Positions 27,200 to 36,228 of a DNA stretch of 64,000 bases are shown piece after piece. The position numbers were made by a program, and so were the translations under genes. Every line of letters begins with the position of its first letter. Within the stretch, counting starts at the first letter, position 1. The stretch spans positions 180,484-244,483 of the forward strand of contig NZ_AYMJ01000005.1 in assembly GCF_000633255.1 (NCBI RefSeq), read 5' to 3'. This DNA is from Pseudomonas sp. H1h (lineage in GTDB: Bacteria > Pseudomonadota > Gammaproteobacteria > Pseudomonadales > Pseudomonadaceae). A model generated the notes under the pieces. The model saw nothing but the letters and a program-made list of their open reading frames with translations. It ran no database searches and was not told the origin of the DNA.

Positions 27200-29257
27200 A
27201 TGCAGGCTTTCCTTTCACCGGGGATCAAATTGCTGGGGCGGTTTGGCTTCGCACGTAAATTTCAGCTGTTGTTTCTGTTGTTCATTCTGCCGTTGGCCGG
27301 CAGCCTGCTGATGATCGGCCAGGACTATCGCGACAAGCTCAACCTGATTTCCGGCGAACGTGCCGGCGTGCGGCAGTTGCTCAGCCTCGATGCGCTGGAC
27401 AATCTGCTCGCCGCCCAGCGCGATCGCGCGGCCCGCTGGCGCGCCACTGAAACCAATCGCCAGCCGACCCCGGCCACCCTCGCCGCCATGGCGGCGTTCG
27501 ACGCCGTGCAACCGGCCCTCGTGCAGGCCACCAGCGATCTGGGCAATGCGTTGAGCCAGGAAGGCGCCGAAGGCGAAACTCTCGCCCGTTATCAGGCGCT
27601 GCAAACCGCACTCGGTGGCCTGGATTCGAAAAGCCTCAGCAGCGTCGGCTGGTGGCCGGACGGCTATGACCGCTTCACCAACGCCCTCAGCGCCCTGCAA
27701 GCCTTGCGCGAACAGATCGTCATGGACAACCGCCTGACCCTCGCGCCATGGCTGGAAACCTATCTGCTGACACAGATCTCCACGCAGCACGCACCGGACC
27801 TGATCGAGCGCGTTGGCCGCCTCGCCGCCGTCGGTCAGGCTTCAGTGGTCTCGGGCCAGTTCACCCTGCAAAGCCGTCTGCAACTGCGCGACCTGCGCAG
27901 CCGCATCGGTGATGCCCGCGAGCAACTGGTGAAAACCGCTGGCCTGCTCGAAGCGCGTTTGCCGAGCGATCTGCAGACCTGGGCCGGCCAATACCACGAC
28001 AGCCTCAAGCGCCTCGATGCCGGTCTCAAGGTGCTGGATGACGGCGTGTTCGGTGGCAGCATCACGCTCAAGCCCGAAGACTTCGAGCGCAGCCTCGATG
28101 CACTGCTGGGCGATCTCGCCTCGTTGCGCCAGCAATCGCTGCTGTCGCTGGATCAGCGCCTGGATGCGTACCATGCTTCGGCGATTCGCCAGTTCATCGT
28201 GGTCGCTGCCGTGTTCGGTTGCCTGTTGCTGGCGGCGCTGTATCTGTTCGTGTGCCTGCAAGCCTCGATCCGGCGCAGCGCCAGCGGCATCACTCTGCTC
28301 GCCGAGGCCTTGCGTGACGGCAACCTGAGCTTGCAAGTGCCGGTGGTGGGCCGCGATGAGCTGGCGGCGATCAGCACTGCGCTCAACGTTGCCGTGGTGC
28401 AACTGCGCAGCAGTATGCTCGGGGTCGATCACGAGACCTCGCAACTGAGCAACGCGGTGCGCAGCCTCAACGAGCATTCCAGCGGCGCACTGAGCGAAGT
28501 CGAGGCGCAGCAGTTGCAGATCAGCCAGATCGCCGCCGCCGCCACGCAACTGGCCGCGACCTCGCAAGGCGTGGCACAGAGTTGCGAACAAGCCTCCGGT
28601 AGCGCCCAGCACACCCGGCGCATCGCGGCCGACAGCAGCCGTGACAGCCAGCGCACCACGGCAAGTATCCAGCAGCTAAATCAGCGCTTGAACGACACCG
28701 CAGCGGCACTCGGCCGAGTCAGCGAGCAAGGGCAGCAAATTCAACTGGTGGTCGACACCATTCGCGGCGTGGCCGAACAGACCAATCTGCTGGCACTCAA
28801 CGCCGCGATCGAAGCGGCACGCGCCGGCGAACAGGGGCGCGGGTTTGCCGTGGTCGCCGATGAAGTGCGCAGCCTGTCGCAGCGCACGCAGTCGTCCACT
28901 GCGCAGATTGCCGGCACAGTCGACAGCCTGCGCGCTACGGTCAACGAAGCCGTAAGCTTGATGGAAGCCGCCTGCGGCCAGGCGCAAACCGATGCCGAGT
29001 CGGTCACCGGCCTCGGTGAACGTTTGGGAGAAATCGCCAGCGCCGTGCAAAGCGTCACTGACACGTTGGCGCAGATCGCCACGGCGGTTGAGGAACAGGC
29101 CAGTACCGCCGATGAAGTCAGCGGCAATATCCAGCAGGTCGATCAGGCAGCCGTACGCTTGCTCGAAGGCGCCAGGGCGGTAAACCTGGCGGCGGACACC
29201 CTGAGCAAGGGCAGCAAGGCGCTGAGCGACAACACCGCGCGCTTCCGTCTCAGTTGA
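27200..29257 (+). CDS. Methyl-accepting chemotaxis protein with large periplasmic domain
   Basis: A 685-residue transmembrane chemoreceptor. The first membrane helix is at about 18-40 (FQLLFLLFILPLAGSLLMIG). A mostly helical periplasmic sensor of about 285 residues follows, then a second helix at about 330-353 (FIVVAAVFGCLLLAALYLFV), a HAMP domain, and a cytoplasmic signalling domain. The highly conserved hairpin tip reads [20 protein letters not shown]. The ligand is unknown; the sensor length and helical content fit helical-bundle types. It converges on the LysR gene, the two coding regions overlapping by 8 bp at their 3' ends. Confidence 0.93.
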   Translation: MQAFLSPGIKLLGRFGFARKFQLLFLLFILPLAGSLLMIGQDYRDKLNLISGERAGVRQLLSLDALDNLLAAQRDRAARWRATETNRQPTPATLAAMAAFDAVQPALVQATSDLGNALSQEGAEGETLARYQALQTALGGLDSKSLSSVGWWPDGYDRFTNALSALQALREQIVMDNRLTLAPWLETYLLTQISTQHAPDLIERVGRLAAVGQASVVSGQFTLQSRLQLRDLRSRIGDAREQLVKTAGLLEARLPSDLQTWAGQYHDSLKRLDAGLKVLDDGVFGGSITLKPEDFERSLDALLGDLASLRQQSLLSLDQRLDAYHASAIRQFIVVAAVFGCLLLAALYLFVCLQASIRRSASGITLLAEALRDGNLSLQVPVVGRDELAAISTALNVAVVQLRSSMLGVDHETSQLSNAVRSLNEHSSGALSEVEAQQLQISQIAAAATQLAATSQGVAQSCEQASGSAQHTRRIAADSSRDSQRTTASIQQLNQRLNDTAAALGRVSEQGQQIQLVVDTIRGVAEQTNLLALNAAIEAARAGEQGRGFAVVADEVRSLSQRTQSSTAQIAGTVDSLRATVNEAVSLMEAACGQAQTDAESVTGLGERLGEIASAVQSVTDTLAQIATAVEEQASTADEVSGNIQQVDQAAVRLLEGARAVNLAADTLSKGSKALSDNTARFRLS

Positions 29258-30152
29258 TCACTGCTTCGGGGAAGTCCGCTTCCAGCTCAGTCTTGAGCCA
29301 TTGAATAAACCACGCGACATCCGCCGAGAGTTCGGCGGACGGCGTCAGCACCCGGTAGCTTTCCAGCTTCACTTGGGCATCGACCGCGCGCACCAGTTTG
29401 CCGCTGGCGAGCTCATGGCGCACCAGCACCTCGTTGGCCAGTGCGATACCCTGCCCGCTCTCGGCGACAGACAGCGCGTGGTCATTGTTGACGTAGAGCA
29501 TGTCCGAGTTCAGGTGGATATCGAGGTCGTGAGCAGCAAACCACAGATTCCACCATTCGCCGTCATCGACGTGGATCAACTCGTGACGGACCAGATCGGC
29601 CGGGCCGTCGATCGGTGCGATGCTGGCCAGATACGCCGGCGTACAGATCGGAAACACCCGCGGGCAAATCAGCGCTTGCCGTGAGTCGGCATATTGCCCG
29701 TCGAGGCCGTAGACGATCCCCAGATCGGCACTCTTGCCGTCCACTTCGGTGAAGGTGGAATTCGGCTCGATCGCCAGTTTCAATCCCGGCCGCAGATGCC
29801 GCAATGCTTCGATCCTTGGCATCAGCCAGCGCTTGGCAAATCCCGGCACCACCATGATTCGCAGCCAACGCTCGGCATCTTTCGGCCGAGCTTCCTTGCC
29901 CGCCTCGATGATCAGTTGCAACGCGGCGCTGATCTTGCGGTGGTACTTCTCCCCCGCCGGCGTCAAGTTGACCCCGCGCGAGGTGCGTTCGAACAGTTGA
30001 ATGCCCAGCCAGTCCTCGAGCAACTTCACGTGCCGGCCAATCGCCGGCTGGGTCACGTGCAGGGCTTTCGAGGCCTCGACATAGCTGCCCAGCCGGGCGG
30101 CGGCATCAAAGGCACGCACCGCGTTGAGCGGCGGCAAACGGTGGTCGGGCAT
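29250..30152 (-). CDS. LysR-family transcriptional regulator (GcvA-like)
   Basis: A 300-residue regulator. The N-terminal winged helix (about 6-65) reads LPPLNAVRAFDAAARLGSYV, then ALHVTQPAIGRHVKLLEDWL and GIQLFERTSRGVNLTPAG. The C-terminal periplasmic-binding-like effector domain follows. It is most like GcvA-type regulators. It is divergent from the polyamine-type ABC transporter/amidase genes across 226 bp, so that operon is its likely target. The inducer is unknown. Confidence 0.88.
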   Translation of the reverse strand: MPDHRLPPLNAVRAFDAAARLGSYVEASKALHVTQPAIGRHVKLLEDWLGIQLFERTSRGVNLTPAGEKYHRKISAALQLIIEAGKEARPKDAERWLRIMVVPGFAKRWLMPRIEALRHLRPGLKLAIEPNSTFTEVDGKSADLGIVYGLDGQYADSRQALICPRVFPICTPAYLASIAPIDGPADLVRHELIHVDDGEWWNLWFAAHDLDIHLNSDMLYVNNDHALSVAESGQGIALANEVLVRHELASGKLVRAVDAQVKLESYRVLTPSAELSADVAWFIQWLKTELEADFPEAVIN

Positions 30153-30378
30153 GATTGCTGGCCCCTTTGGCTATTAAATTAACTAACATCTGCCATGTTT
30201 AAATTGAAGTGTCGTCCCGTGCAACCCCTGGCTGATAATCGAGCCACAGCAGAACAAAAAAACAGCTGGTTTCACCCCGTACGCAATCTCGATCCTGCCC
30301 AGAAAAATAATATCCATGGCCCGACGACACGCTGATGTGCAGCGCAATCGCAGGCGATGGGGGAATCGGAGGTAACGC

Positions 30379-31497
30379 ATGAATGCCCTGCATTCGCTGC
30401 AAACACTGGCGGTGTCCATCCGCTCGGTGCGCAAGGTTTACGGTGATCCAAATACCGGTCCGGTGGCGTTGAAAAACATCGACCTGGACATTCGCGACAA
30501 CGAATTCTTCACCCTTCTCGGCCCGTCCGGCTGTGGCAAGACCACGCTGCTGCGGATGATTGCCGGGTTCGAATTTCCCACTCAGGGTGAAATCCTGCTC
30601 TACGGCGAAAACATCGCCGAACGCCCGCCCTTCCAGCGCCCGGTCAACACGGTGTTCCAGCATTACGCGCTGTTCCCGCACATGACCATCGCCGAAAACC
30701 TGGCCTTCGGCCTTGAATCGCACCCGATGGGCAAAGTCCTGAACAAAGCGCAAATAGCCGAGCGGGTTCGCGAAATGCTCGCGCTGGTGCAGATGGAACG
30801 CTTCGCCACTCGCAAGCCGGCGCAGCTGTCCGGCGGCCAGCAACAACGTGTGGCGCTAGCCCGTGCGTTGGCACCGCATCCGAAAGTCCTGCTGCTGGAT
30901 GAGCCGCTGTCGGCGCTCGATCTCAAGCTGCGCCAGGCCATGCGCGAAGAGCTGAAAAGCATTCAGGCCAAGACCGGCATCACCTTCATCTTTGTCACCC
31001 ACGACCAGGAAGAAGCGCTGACCATGTCCGACCGTATCGCCGTGTTGTCCGAAGGCGAAGTGCAGCAGGTCGGCCGCCCGGAAGACATCTACGAACGCCC
31101 GCGCAATCGCTTCGTTGCCGACTTCATCGGCGAAACCAACTTCATTCAGGGCACCGTCACGAAGATCGAGGATGGCATGGCCTGGTTCGCCGGACCGGCC
31201 GGCCATCCGCTGCCGGCGCAACCGTGCAGCGACGTGGCCGTCGGCGCCAACGTGACCTTGTCGGTGCGCCCCGAGCGCCTGCACCTGGTGCCTGCCACAA
31301 CCGAAGCCGCGCTGCCGTGCCGGATCGACGCGCAGATTTATCTGGGCACCGACCTGCAATATCAGGTCAGCCTCGGCGACGGTTCGCGTCTCACCGTGCG
31401 CACACCCAACTGCGTCGATCAGAGCCTGCGCTTCGCCTTCGGCAGCCAGGCCGGTCTGTTGTTCGACCGTGGAAGCGCCAGCGTCCTGCACGATTGA
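30379..31497 (+). CDS. ABC transporter ATP-binding protein (PotA-like)
   Basis: The 372-residue ATPase of a polyamine/spermidine-type importer. It has the Walker A LLGPSGCGKTTLLRMIAG, Q-loop TVFQHYALFPHMT, signature LSGGQQQRVALARALAPHPK, Walker B VLLLDEPLSALD, and H-loop FVTHDQEEAL. A C-terminal TOBE domain follows (SVRPERLHLVP). It is the first gene of the operon, behind a strong GGAGGT site, and divergent from the LysR gene. The substrate cannot be fixed from the ATPase. Confidence 0.92.
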   Translation: MNALHSLQTLAVSIRSVRKVYGDPNTGPVALKNIDLDIRDNEFFTLLGPSGCGKTTLLRMIAGFEFPTQGEILLYGENIAERPPFQRPVNTVFQHYALFPHMTIAENLAFGLESHPMGKVLNKAQIAERVREMLALVQMERFATRKPAQLSGGQQQRVALARALAPHPKVLLLDEPLSALDLKLRQAMREELKSIQAKTGITFIFVTHDQEEALTMSDRIAVLSEGEVQQVGRPEDIYERPRNRFVADFIGETNFIQGTVTKIEDGMAWFAGPAGHPLPAQPCSDVAVGANVTLSVRPERLHLVPATTEAALPCRIDAQIYLGTDLQYQVSLGDGSRLTVRTPNCVDQSLRFAFGSQAGLLFDRGSASVLHD

Positions 31498-31512
31498 GCC
31501 CGAGGAGTTGCC

Positions 31513-32433
31513 ATGCACGCCTTACCGATTACCAACACACTGGAGCGCCGCAAGGCCTTCCAGAGTTTCCTCGGGGTCAGCCCGGCGCTGGTCGCCATCG
31601 GCCTGTTTCTGGTAGTGCCGATCCTGATCGTCATCGGCTATTCACTGATGGAAGCCAACCCCTACGGCGGGGTCAACAAAGTCTTCAGCAGCGACGCCTA
31701 CACCTCGCTGCTGTTCGAACGGCAAATGGACGACAGCCTGGCCTTCGCCGACTCGTACCTGATCATCGCCTTGCGCTCGGTCGGTATCGCCGGCCTGACC
31801 ACCATCATCACGCTGCTGATCGGTTTTCCGGTGGCGGTGTGGCTGGCCATGCAGCCGGCGCATCGCCGTGGCCTGCTGATCTTTCTGATCACTGTGCCGT
31901 TCTGGGCCAACCTGCTGATTCGCACTTACGCCTGGATTCTGCTGCTGCGCAACACCGGAGTGATCAACAACAGCCTGATGGGCCTGGGCGTCATCCATGA
32001 GCCGCTGCAACTGTTGTACACCGACGGCGCGGTGTTGCTGGGGCTGGTTTATACCTACGCACCGTTTGTGGTGCTGCCGATCTACGCGACGTTGGAAAAG
32101 ATGGATATTCGTCTGCTCGAAGCGGCTCAGGATCTGTATGCCGGGCGAGTGCGCACCTTGCGCAAAGTAGTGCTGCCGATCGCCAAACCGGGGATTCTCG
32201 CCGGCGCCATCCTCACTTTCGTGCCGTGCCTGGGCGCGATGATCGCCCCGGAACTGCTCGGTGGCGGCACGCGGATGATGCTCGGCAACCTGATCTTCCG
32301 GCAGTTCAGCGATGCGCGTAACTGGCCATTCGGTGCGGCGTTGTCGCTGGTGCTGATGGCCGCGGTGATGTTGGTGCTGACGATCTATGCCCTGCGCGCC
32401 GAACGTCAGCGCATCGCCAAGGGAGGTGCGTAA
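31513..32433 (+). CDS. ABC transporter permease (PotB-like)
   Basis: A 306-residue inner-membrane permease with about six helices, beginning with SPALVAIGLFLVVPILIVIG. The cytoplasmic EAA loop that docks on the ATPase reads LLEAAQDLYAGRVRTLRKVV. It lies 15 bp after the ATPase gene. Its TAA stop shares a base with the ATG of the second permease. Family: the CysTW/PotB group of binding-protein-dependent permeases. Confidence 0.92.
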   Translation: MHALPITNTLERRKAFQSFLGVSPALVAIGLFLVVPILIVIGYSLMEANPYGGVNKVFSSDAYTSLLFERQMDDSLAFADSYLIIALRSVGIAGLTTIITLLIGFPVAVWLAMQPAHRRGLLIFLITVPFWANLLIRTYAWILLLRNTGVINNSLMGLGVIHEPLQLLYTDGAVLLGLVYTYAPFVVLPIYATLEKMDIRLLEAAQDLYAGRVRTLRKVVLPIAKPGILAGAILTFVPCLGAMIAPELLGGGTRMMLGNLIFRQFSDARNWPFGAALSLVLMAAVMLVLTIYALRAERQRIAKGGA

Positions 32434-33239
32434 TGCTCGCTCTATTCAAACGCAAAGGGTTGGGCGTGCAGGACTTCCCCGGCTTCGGCGGCTTCAGTTT
32501 CCTGTTCTATCTGTACCTGTATGCGCCGATCGTGGTGCTGGTGGTGTTCTCGTTCAATGCCAATCAATCGGCGACGGTGTGGACCGGGTTCAGCCTCGAC
32601 TGGTATCGCGCCGCGTTCGCCAATCAGGCCTTGCGTCAGGCCGCCGGCAACAGCCTGTTGATCGCGGTCTGCGCGAGCATGATCGCCACGGCGATTGCCA
32701 CCCTCGCCGCCCTCGGCACTTCGCGAGGCGCCAAGTTCAAGGGCCTGCAATTGTCGATGGGCGCGATCATGTTGCCGCTGGTGTTGCCGGAAATCGTCGT
32801 CGGCGTGGCGACGCTGGCGCTGTTCTCGACCATTGGCCTATCGCTGGGTTACGGCAACCTGATCATCGCCCATACGGTGTTCTGCATTCCGTTCGCCTAC
32901 CTGCCGATCCGCGCTCGCCTGAACGACATGGACCTGTCGCTGGAGCAAGCCTCGGCCGACCTCTATGCCGGCCCGTGGCGAACCTTTCGCAAGGTCACTC
33001 TGCCGCTGCTGATGCCGGGGATTTTCTCCGGGCTGATGCTGGCCTTCATCGTCTCGCTGGATAACTTCGTGATCTCGATGATGGTCTCGCAGGCCGGCAC
33101 CACGACCCTGCCGATCTTCATCTTCGGCCTGTTGCGCATGGGCGTCACACCCGATGTCAACGCCGTGTCGACGCTGATCCTCGGCGTCTCGGTGCTGTTC
33201 GTCAGCCTCTCTTACCTGCTGGGCAAAAAGAACGCCTGA
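32433..33239 (+). CDS. ABC transporter permease (PotC-like)
   Basis: The second permease of the importer, 268 residues with about six helices, starting FLFYLYLYAPIVVLVVFSFN, typical of PotC. Its EAA loop is LEQASADLYAGPWRTFRKVT. It overlaps the first permease by one base and precedes the binding-protein gene by 27 bp. The pair forms the transmembrane channel. Confidence 0.92.
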   Translation: MLALFKRKGLGVQDFPGFGGFSFLFYLYLYAPIVVLVVFSFNANQSATVWTGFSLDWYRAAFANQALRQAAGNSLLIAVCASMIATAIATLAALGTSRGAKFKGLQLSMGAIMLPLVLPEIVVGVATLALFSTIGLSLGYGNLIIAHTVFCIPFAYLPIRARLNDMDLSLEQASADLYAGPWRTFRKVTLPLLMPGIFSGLMLAFIVSLDNFVISMMVSQAGTTTLPIFIFGLLRMGVTPDVNAVSTLILGVSVLFVSLSYLLGKKNA

Positions 33240-33266
33240 ACCTTCCAAGAACTGTGGGGAAATAGC

Positions 33267-34313
33267 ATGAGCAAGTGGATAAAAAGCGTCGGCACTTCAT
33301 TGTTCCTGACTGTGCCGCTGGCCATGGCCGGCAGTCTTCAGGCCGCCGAAAAACTCAACGTGGTGAGCTGGAGCGGTTACTTCTCGCCGCAGATTCTCGC
33401 CAAGTTCCAGAAGCAGACCGGCATTGAAGTCACGGTCGACTCGTACGACTCCAATGAAACCCTGCTGGCCAAACTGAAACAGGGCGGCGCGGGGTATGAC
33501 GTGGCGATTCCATCGCACCAGTTCATCCCGATCCTGATCAAGGAAAACCTGTTGGAGCGCTTTGATCCGGTCAAAGAGCCCTACTACGCCAGCGTTGTGG
33601 ATAACCTGAAAAAGCCGAGCTGGGACCCCGAAGGCGCGTACTCGGTACCCTTCATCTGGGGCACCACCAGCGTGGTTCTCGACAGCGCTCGCTACCAAGG
33701 CCCGGCTGACAGCTACAAAGTCCTGTACGAACCACCGGCCGAGCTGCAAGGGCGGATCAACATGTTCGACTCGGTCAGCGACATGGTCGACATGGCCAGC
33801 CTGTACCTGAACATTCCGCTGTGCAGCGAAGACCCCAAGCAGATGCAGCAGATCCTCACACTGCTCAAGACCCAGAAGCCGTTCGTCAAGACGTACAGCT
33901 CCAAGGCCGGCTCGATCCGCGAGAACCTCGCCTCGGGTGAAATCGACATGTCGATGTTCTGGGGTGGTTCGTCGATGCGTGCCCGCGAGATGAAGCCGAC
34001 GCTGAAATACCTGTACCCGAAAGAAGGCGTGCTGGCCTGGGTCGACAACATGGTCATCCCCACCGGCAGCAAGAATCCGGCGAACGCCAAGGCGTTCATC
34101 GCCTTCCTCAGCCAGCCGGAAAACTCGGCGATGACGCAGAACTTCCTCAAGCACCAGAGCCCGATCAAAGGCGTCGAACCGTTCCTCGATGCGAGCCTCA
34201 AGGACGCGCCTGAGTTGCACATTCCCGAAGGCACGAATGTGGTGTTCAGCAAGACCTGCGGTGAAGGCGCGATCCGCCTGGCCGATCGTCTCTGGACCAA
34301 TCTGATGCGTTGA
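33267..34313 (+). CDS. Periplasmic solute-binding protein (PotD-like)
   Basis: A 348-residue exported protein with a Sec signal peptide (FLTVPLAMAGSLQA, cut at about residue 27). The mature part starts AEKLNVVSWSGYFSPQILAK, typical of PotD/PotF-type polyamine-binding proteins, and contains GYDVAIPSHQFIPILIKENL and SMFWGGSSM. It delivers its ligand to the permeases encoded just upstream. The coupled amidase suggests an amide or acylated amine as ligand, but this is inference. A terminator-like hairpin follows. Confidence 0.9.
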   Translation: MSKWIKSVGTSLFLTVPLAMAGSLQAAEKLNVVSWSGYFSPQILAKFQKQTGIEVTVDSYDSNETLLAKLKQGGAGYDVAIPSHQFIPILIKENLLERFDPVKEPYYASVVDNLKKPSWDPEGAYSVPFIWGTTSVVLDSARYQGPADSYKVLYEPPAELQGRINMFDSVSDMVDMASLYLNIPLCSEDPKQMQQILTLLKTQKPFVKTYSSKAGSIRENLASGEIDMSMFWGGSSMRAREMKPTLKYLYPKEGVLAWVDNMVIPTGSKNPANAKAFIAFLSQPENSAMTQNFLKHQSPIKGVEPFLDASLKDAPELHIPEGTNVVFSKTCGEGAIRLADRLWTNLMR

Positions 34314-34320
34314 CCCCTGC

Positions 34321-34348
34321 CGCCCCGGCGTTGGGCCGGGGCGTTTTT
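34321..34348 (+). terminator. Terminator/attenuator hairpin between binding protein and amidase
   Basis: A 9-bp stem CGCCCCGGC, 5-nt loop GTTGG and complement, followed by five T. It lies 8 bp after the solute-binding protein stop and 27 bp before the amidase ATG, so amidase expression may depend on read-through. Confidence 0.85.
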
Positions 34349-34374
34349 CCAGCCGTCTGAAAGGCGCCGTTGTC

Positions 34375-35829
34375 ATGAATTCCAATAACATCAGCGAACT
34401 GGTCCTGCTGCAGGCCAATGAACTCGCCGAACGCATCCGCCTGCGCCAGGTGTCCTGCCGGGAAGTGATGCAGACTTACCTTGCCCACATCGACCGTTTC
34501 AACCCGTTGGTGAATGCGCTGATCAGCCTGCAATCACATGAAAAACTGCTGGCTCAGGCCGATGAACGCGATGCCGAACTGGCCCATGGCGAGTACCGCG
34601 GCTGGATGCACGGCCTGCCCCACGCGATCAAGGATCTGTCGCTGACCCGTGGCATCCGCACCACGCTCGGCTCACCGTTGTTCAAGGACTTCATTCCCGA
34701 ACGCGACGGCATCATGGTCGAGCGGATCAAAGCCGCCGGCGCGATCATCATCGGCAAGACCAACACCCCGGAATTCGGCCTCGGCTCACAGAGTTACAAC
34801 CCGCTGTTCGGCGCGACAGGTTGCGCCTACGACCCGAGTAAAACGGCGGGTGGCAGCAGCGGTGGCGCGGCGGCGGCACTGGCCATGCATCTGGTGCCGG
34901 TGGCCGATGGCAGCGACATGATGGGCTCACTGCGTAATCCGGCGGCGTTCAACAACATCTTCGGTTTCCGCCCGTCTCAGGGACGCGTACCGTTTGATGA
35001 CAGTGCCGATCTTTTTTTCGATCAGTTGGGCTACGAAGGGCCGATGGCGCGCAGTGTGAGGGATGCGGCGTTGCTACTGTCGGTGCAGGCTGGCGGTGAT
35101 GCGCGGGCGCCGTTGTCCATCGCTGAATCCGGAGCGGCCTTTGCGGCGCCGCTGGGGCGTGATTTCAAAGGTACGCGGTTGGGTTGGCTCGGCGACTTCA
35201 ACGGTTATCTGCCGATGGAGCAAGGCGTTCTGTCGTTGTGTGAGAAGGCCTTTGCTGATTTTGAGAGCCTTGGTTGCCATGTTGAATCGGTTGAGCCTGG
35301 TTTCGCGCCTGAGCGACTTTGGAGCAGTTGGCGGACGTTGCGGCATTGGATGGTCGCGGGGTCTTTGGGCGCGACGTATGCCGATCCGCAGAAGCGTGCG
35401 CTGTTGAAACCGGAAGCGATCTGGGAGGTGGAAAACGGTCTGAAGCTTTCGGCCAGCGAAGTGTTCGCCGCCTCGGTGGTGCGCAGCGACTGGTATCGGG
35501 CGATCTCTCGCTTGTTCGAACAATACGACTACCTGTTGTTGCCCAGCGCGCAGGTGTTCCCGTTCGACAAGACACAGCCATGGCCGACCGCTATCGAGGG
35601 CGTGAGCATGGACACTTATCATCGCTGGATGGAGGTGGTGATTCCCGGCACGTTGTCCGGTTGCCCGGTGGCGAGCGTCCAGGCCGGGTTCAATGCACAG
35701 GGGTTGCCGATGGGGCTGCAGATCATCGGCCGGCATCAGGCAGATTTCGCGGTTCTGCAACTGGCGCACGCGTATGAACAGGCCAGCCGCTGGTTCCAAC
35801 GCTGTCCTTCGCCCCTGCTCGGCCCATGA
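34375..35829 (+). CDS. Amidase signature family enzyme
   Basis: A 484-residue hydrolase of the amidase signature family. The Ser-cisSer-Lys triad is visible: Lys in GLPHAIKDLSL (about residue 84) and the two serines in KTAGGSSGGAAAALAMHLVP (about 160-185). GKTNTPEFGLGSQSYNPLFG precedes them. It is probably cytosolic since no signal peptide is present. It is the last gene after the polyamine-type importer, so it probably hydrolyses the imported amide. From about 35040 the codon use drifts to more G/T third positions than in the upstream genes. The substrate is unknown. Confidence 0.9.
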   Translation: MNSNNISELVLLQANELAERIRLRQVSCREVMQTYLAHIDRFNPLVNALISLQSHEKLLAQADERDAELAHGEYRGWMHGLPHAIKDLSLTRGIRTTLGSPLFKDFIPERDGIMVERIKAAGAIIIGKTNTPEFGLGSQSYNPLFGATGCAYDPSKTAGGSSGGAAAALAMHLVPVADGSDMMGSLRNPAAFNNIFGFRPSQGRVPFDDSADLFFDQLGYEGPMARSVRDAALLLSVQAGGDARAPLSIAESGAAFAAPLGRDFKGTRLGWLGDFNGYLPMEQGVLSLCEKAFADFESLGCHVESVEPGFAPERLWSSWRTLRHWMVAGSLGATYADPQKRALLKPEAIWEVENGLKLSASEVFAASVVRSDWYRAISRLFEQYDYLLLPSAQVFPFDKTQPWPTAIEGVSMDTYHRWMEVVIPGTLSGCPVASVQAGFNAQGLPMGLQIIGRHQADFAVLQLAHAYEQASRWFQRCPSPLLGP

Positions 35830-35875
35830 TTTTGATAAACGGTTGAAAGCGTAGAAAAAATTTTTAAATTTACGC

Positions 35876-35906
35876 TTGACGCTTTTCCATTTCAGGGGAA
35901 TAATGC
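35876..35906 (+). promoter_or_regulatory. Promoter of tRNA-Met
   Basis: A -35 TTGACG (35876-35881) and an A/T-rich -10, either AATAAT (35899-35904, 17-bp spacer) or TAATGC (35901-35906, 19 bp). A GC-rich discriminator typical of stable RNA promoters follows, 10 bp before the tRNA. Confidence 0.6.
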
Positions 35907-35915
35907 GCGCCACTT

Positions 35916-35992
35916 GGCTACATAGCTCAGTTGGTTAGAGCATAGCATTCATAATGCTGGGGTCCGGGGTTCAAGTCCCTGTGTAGCCACCA
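35916..35992 (+). tRNA. tRNA-Met (elongator, anticodon CAT)
   Basis: A 77-nt gene with encoded CCA. Acceptor arms GGCTACA and TGTAGCC pair, the anticodon loop TTCATAA gives CAT, and the T arm has GGTTCAAGTCC. The acceptor pairs fully at 1-72, as in an elongator tRNA-Met, not an initiator. A bacteriocin cassette is inserted directly downstream. Confidence 0.95.
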
Positions 35993-35997
35993 AGTAC

Positions 35998-36032
35998 TAA
36001 AAACGGCTTACCGAAAGGTAGGCCGTTTTTTT
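35998..36032 (+). terminator. Terminator of tRNA-Met
   Basis: AAAACGGCTTACC, GAAA loop and GGTAGGCCGTTTTTTT: a stable stem with one mismatch and a T run, immediately after the tRNA. Confidence 0.92.
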
Positions 36033-36228
36033 ATGCCCGTAGAAAAGTGCTGGCACCCTTCCCTAGTCAATGACCCGAGAAAGCACGGCAGGAAAAAGGT
36101 GCTAACGGTGTACGAAAGAGATTTTTCGTAAAACCATACGCCTGTAACTCACCCCATCGGTTTGCCCGAATTCCCCATTGACCGACAAGCTCCCCTGGCT
36201 CGATTCAAAAGCCATACAGGGAGTTGTC

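Noticed and set aside
30153..30378. Sigma-54 or sigma-70 promoter between the LysR gene and the ABC operon
   Set aside because: TTGAAG and TGATAAT are present but 24 bp apart, and no GG-N10-GC element was found; no promoter can be called.
36178..36228. TTG start extending the bacteriocin by 17 residues
   Set aside because: No ribosome site in front, while the ATG at 36229 has GGAG at good spacing; kept only as an alternative.
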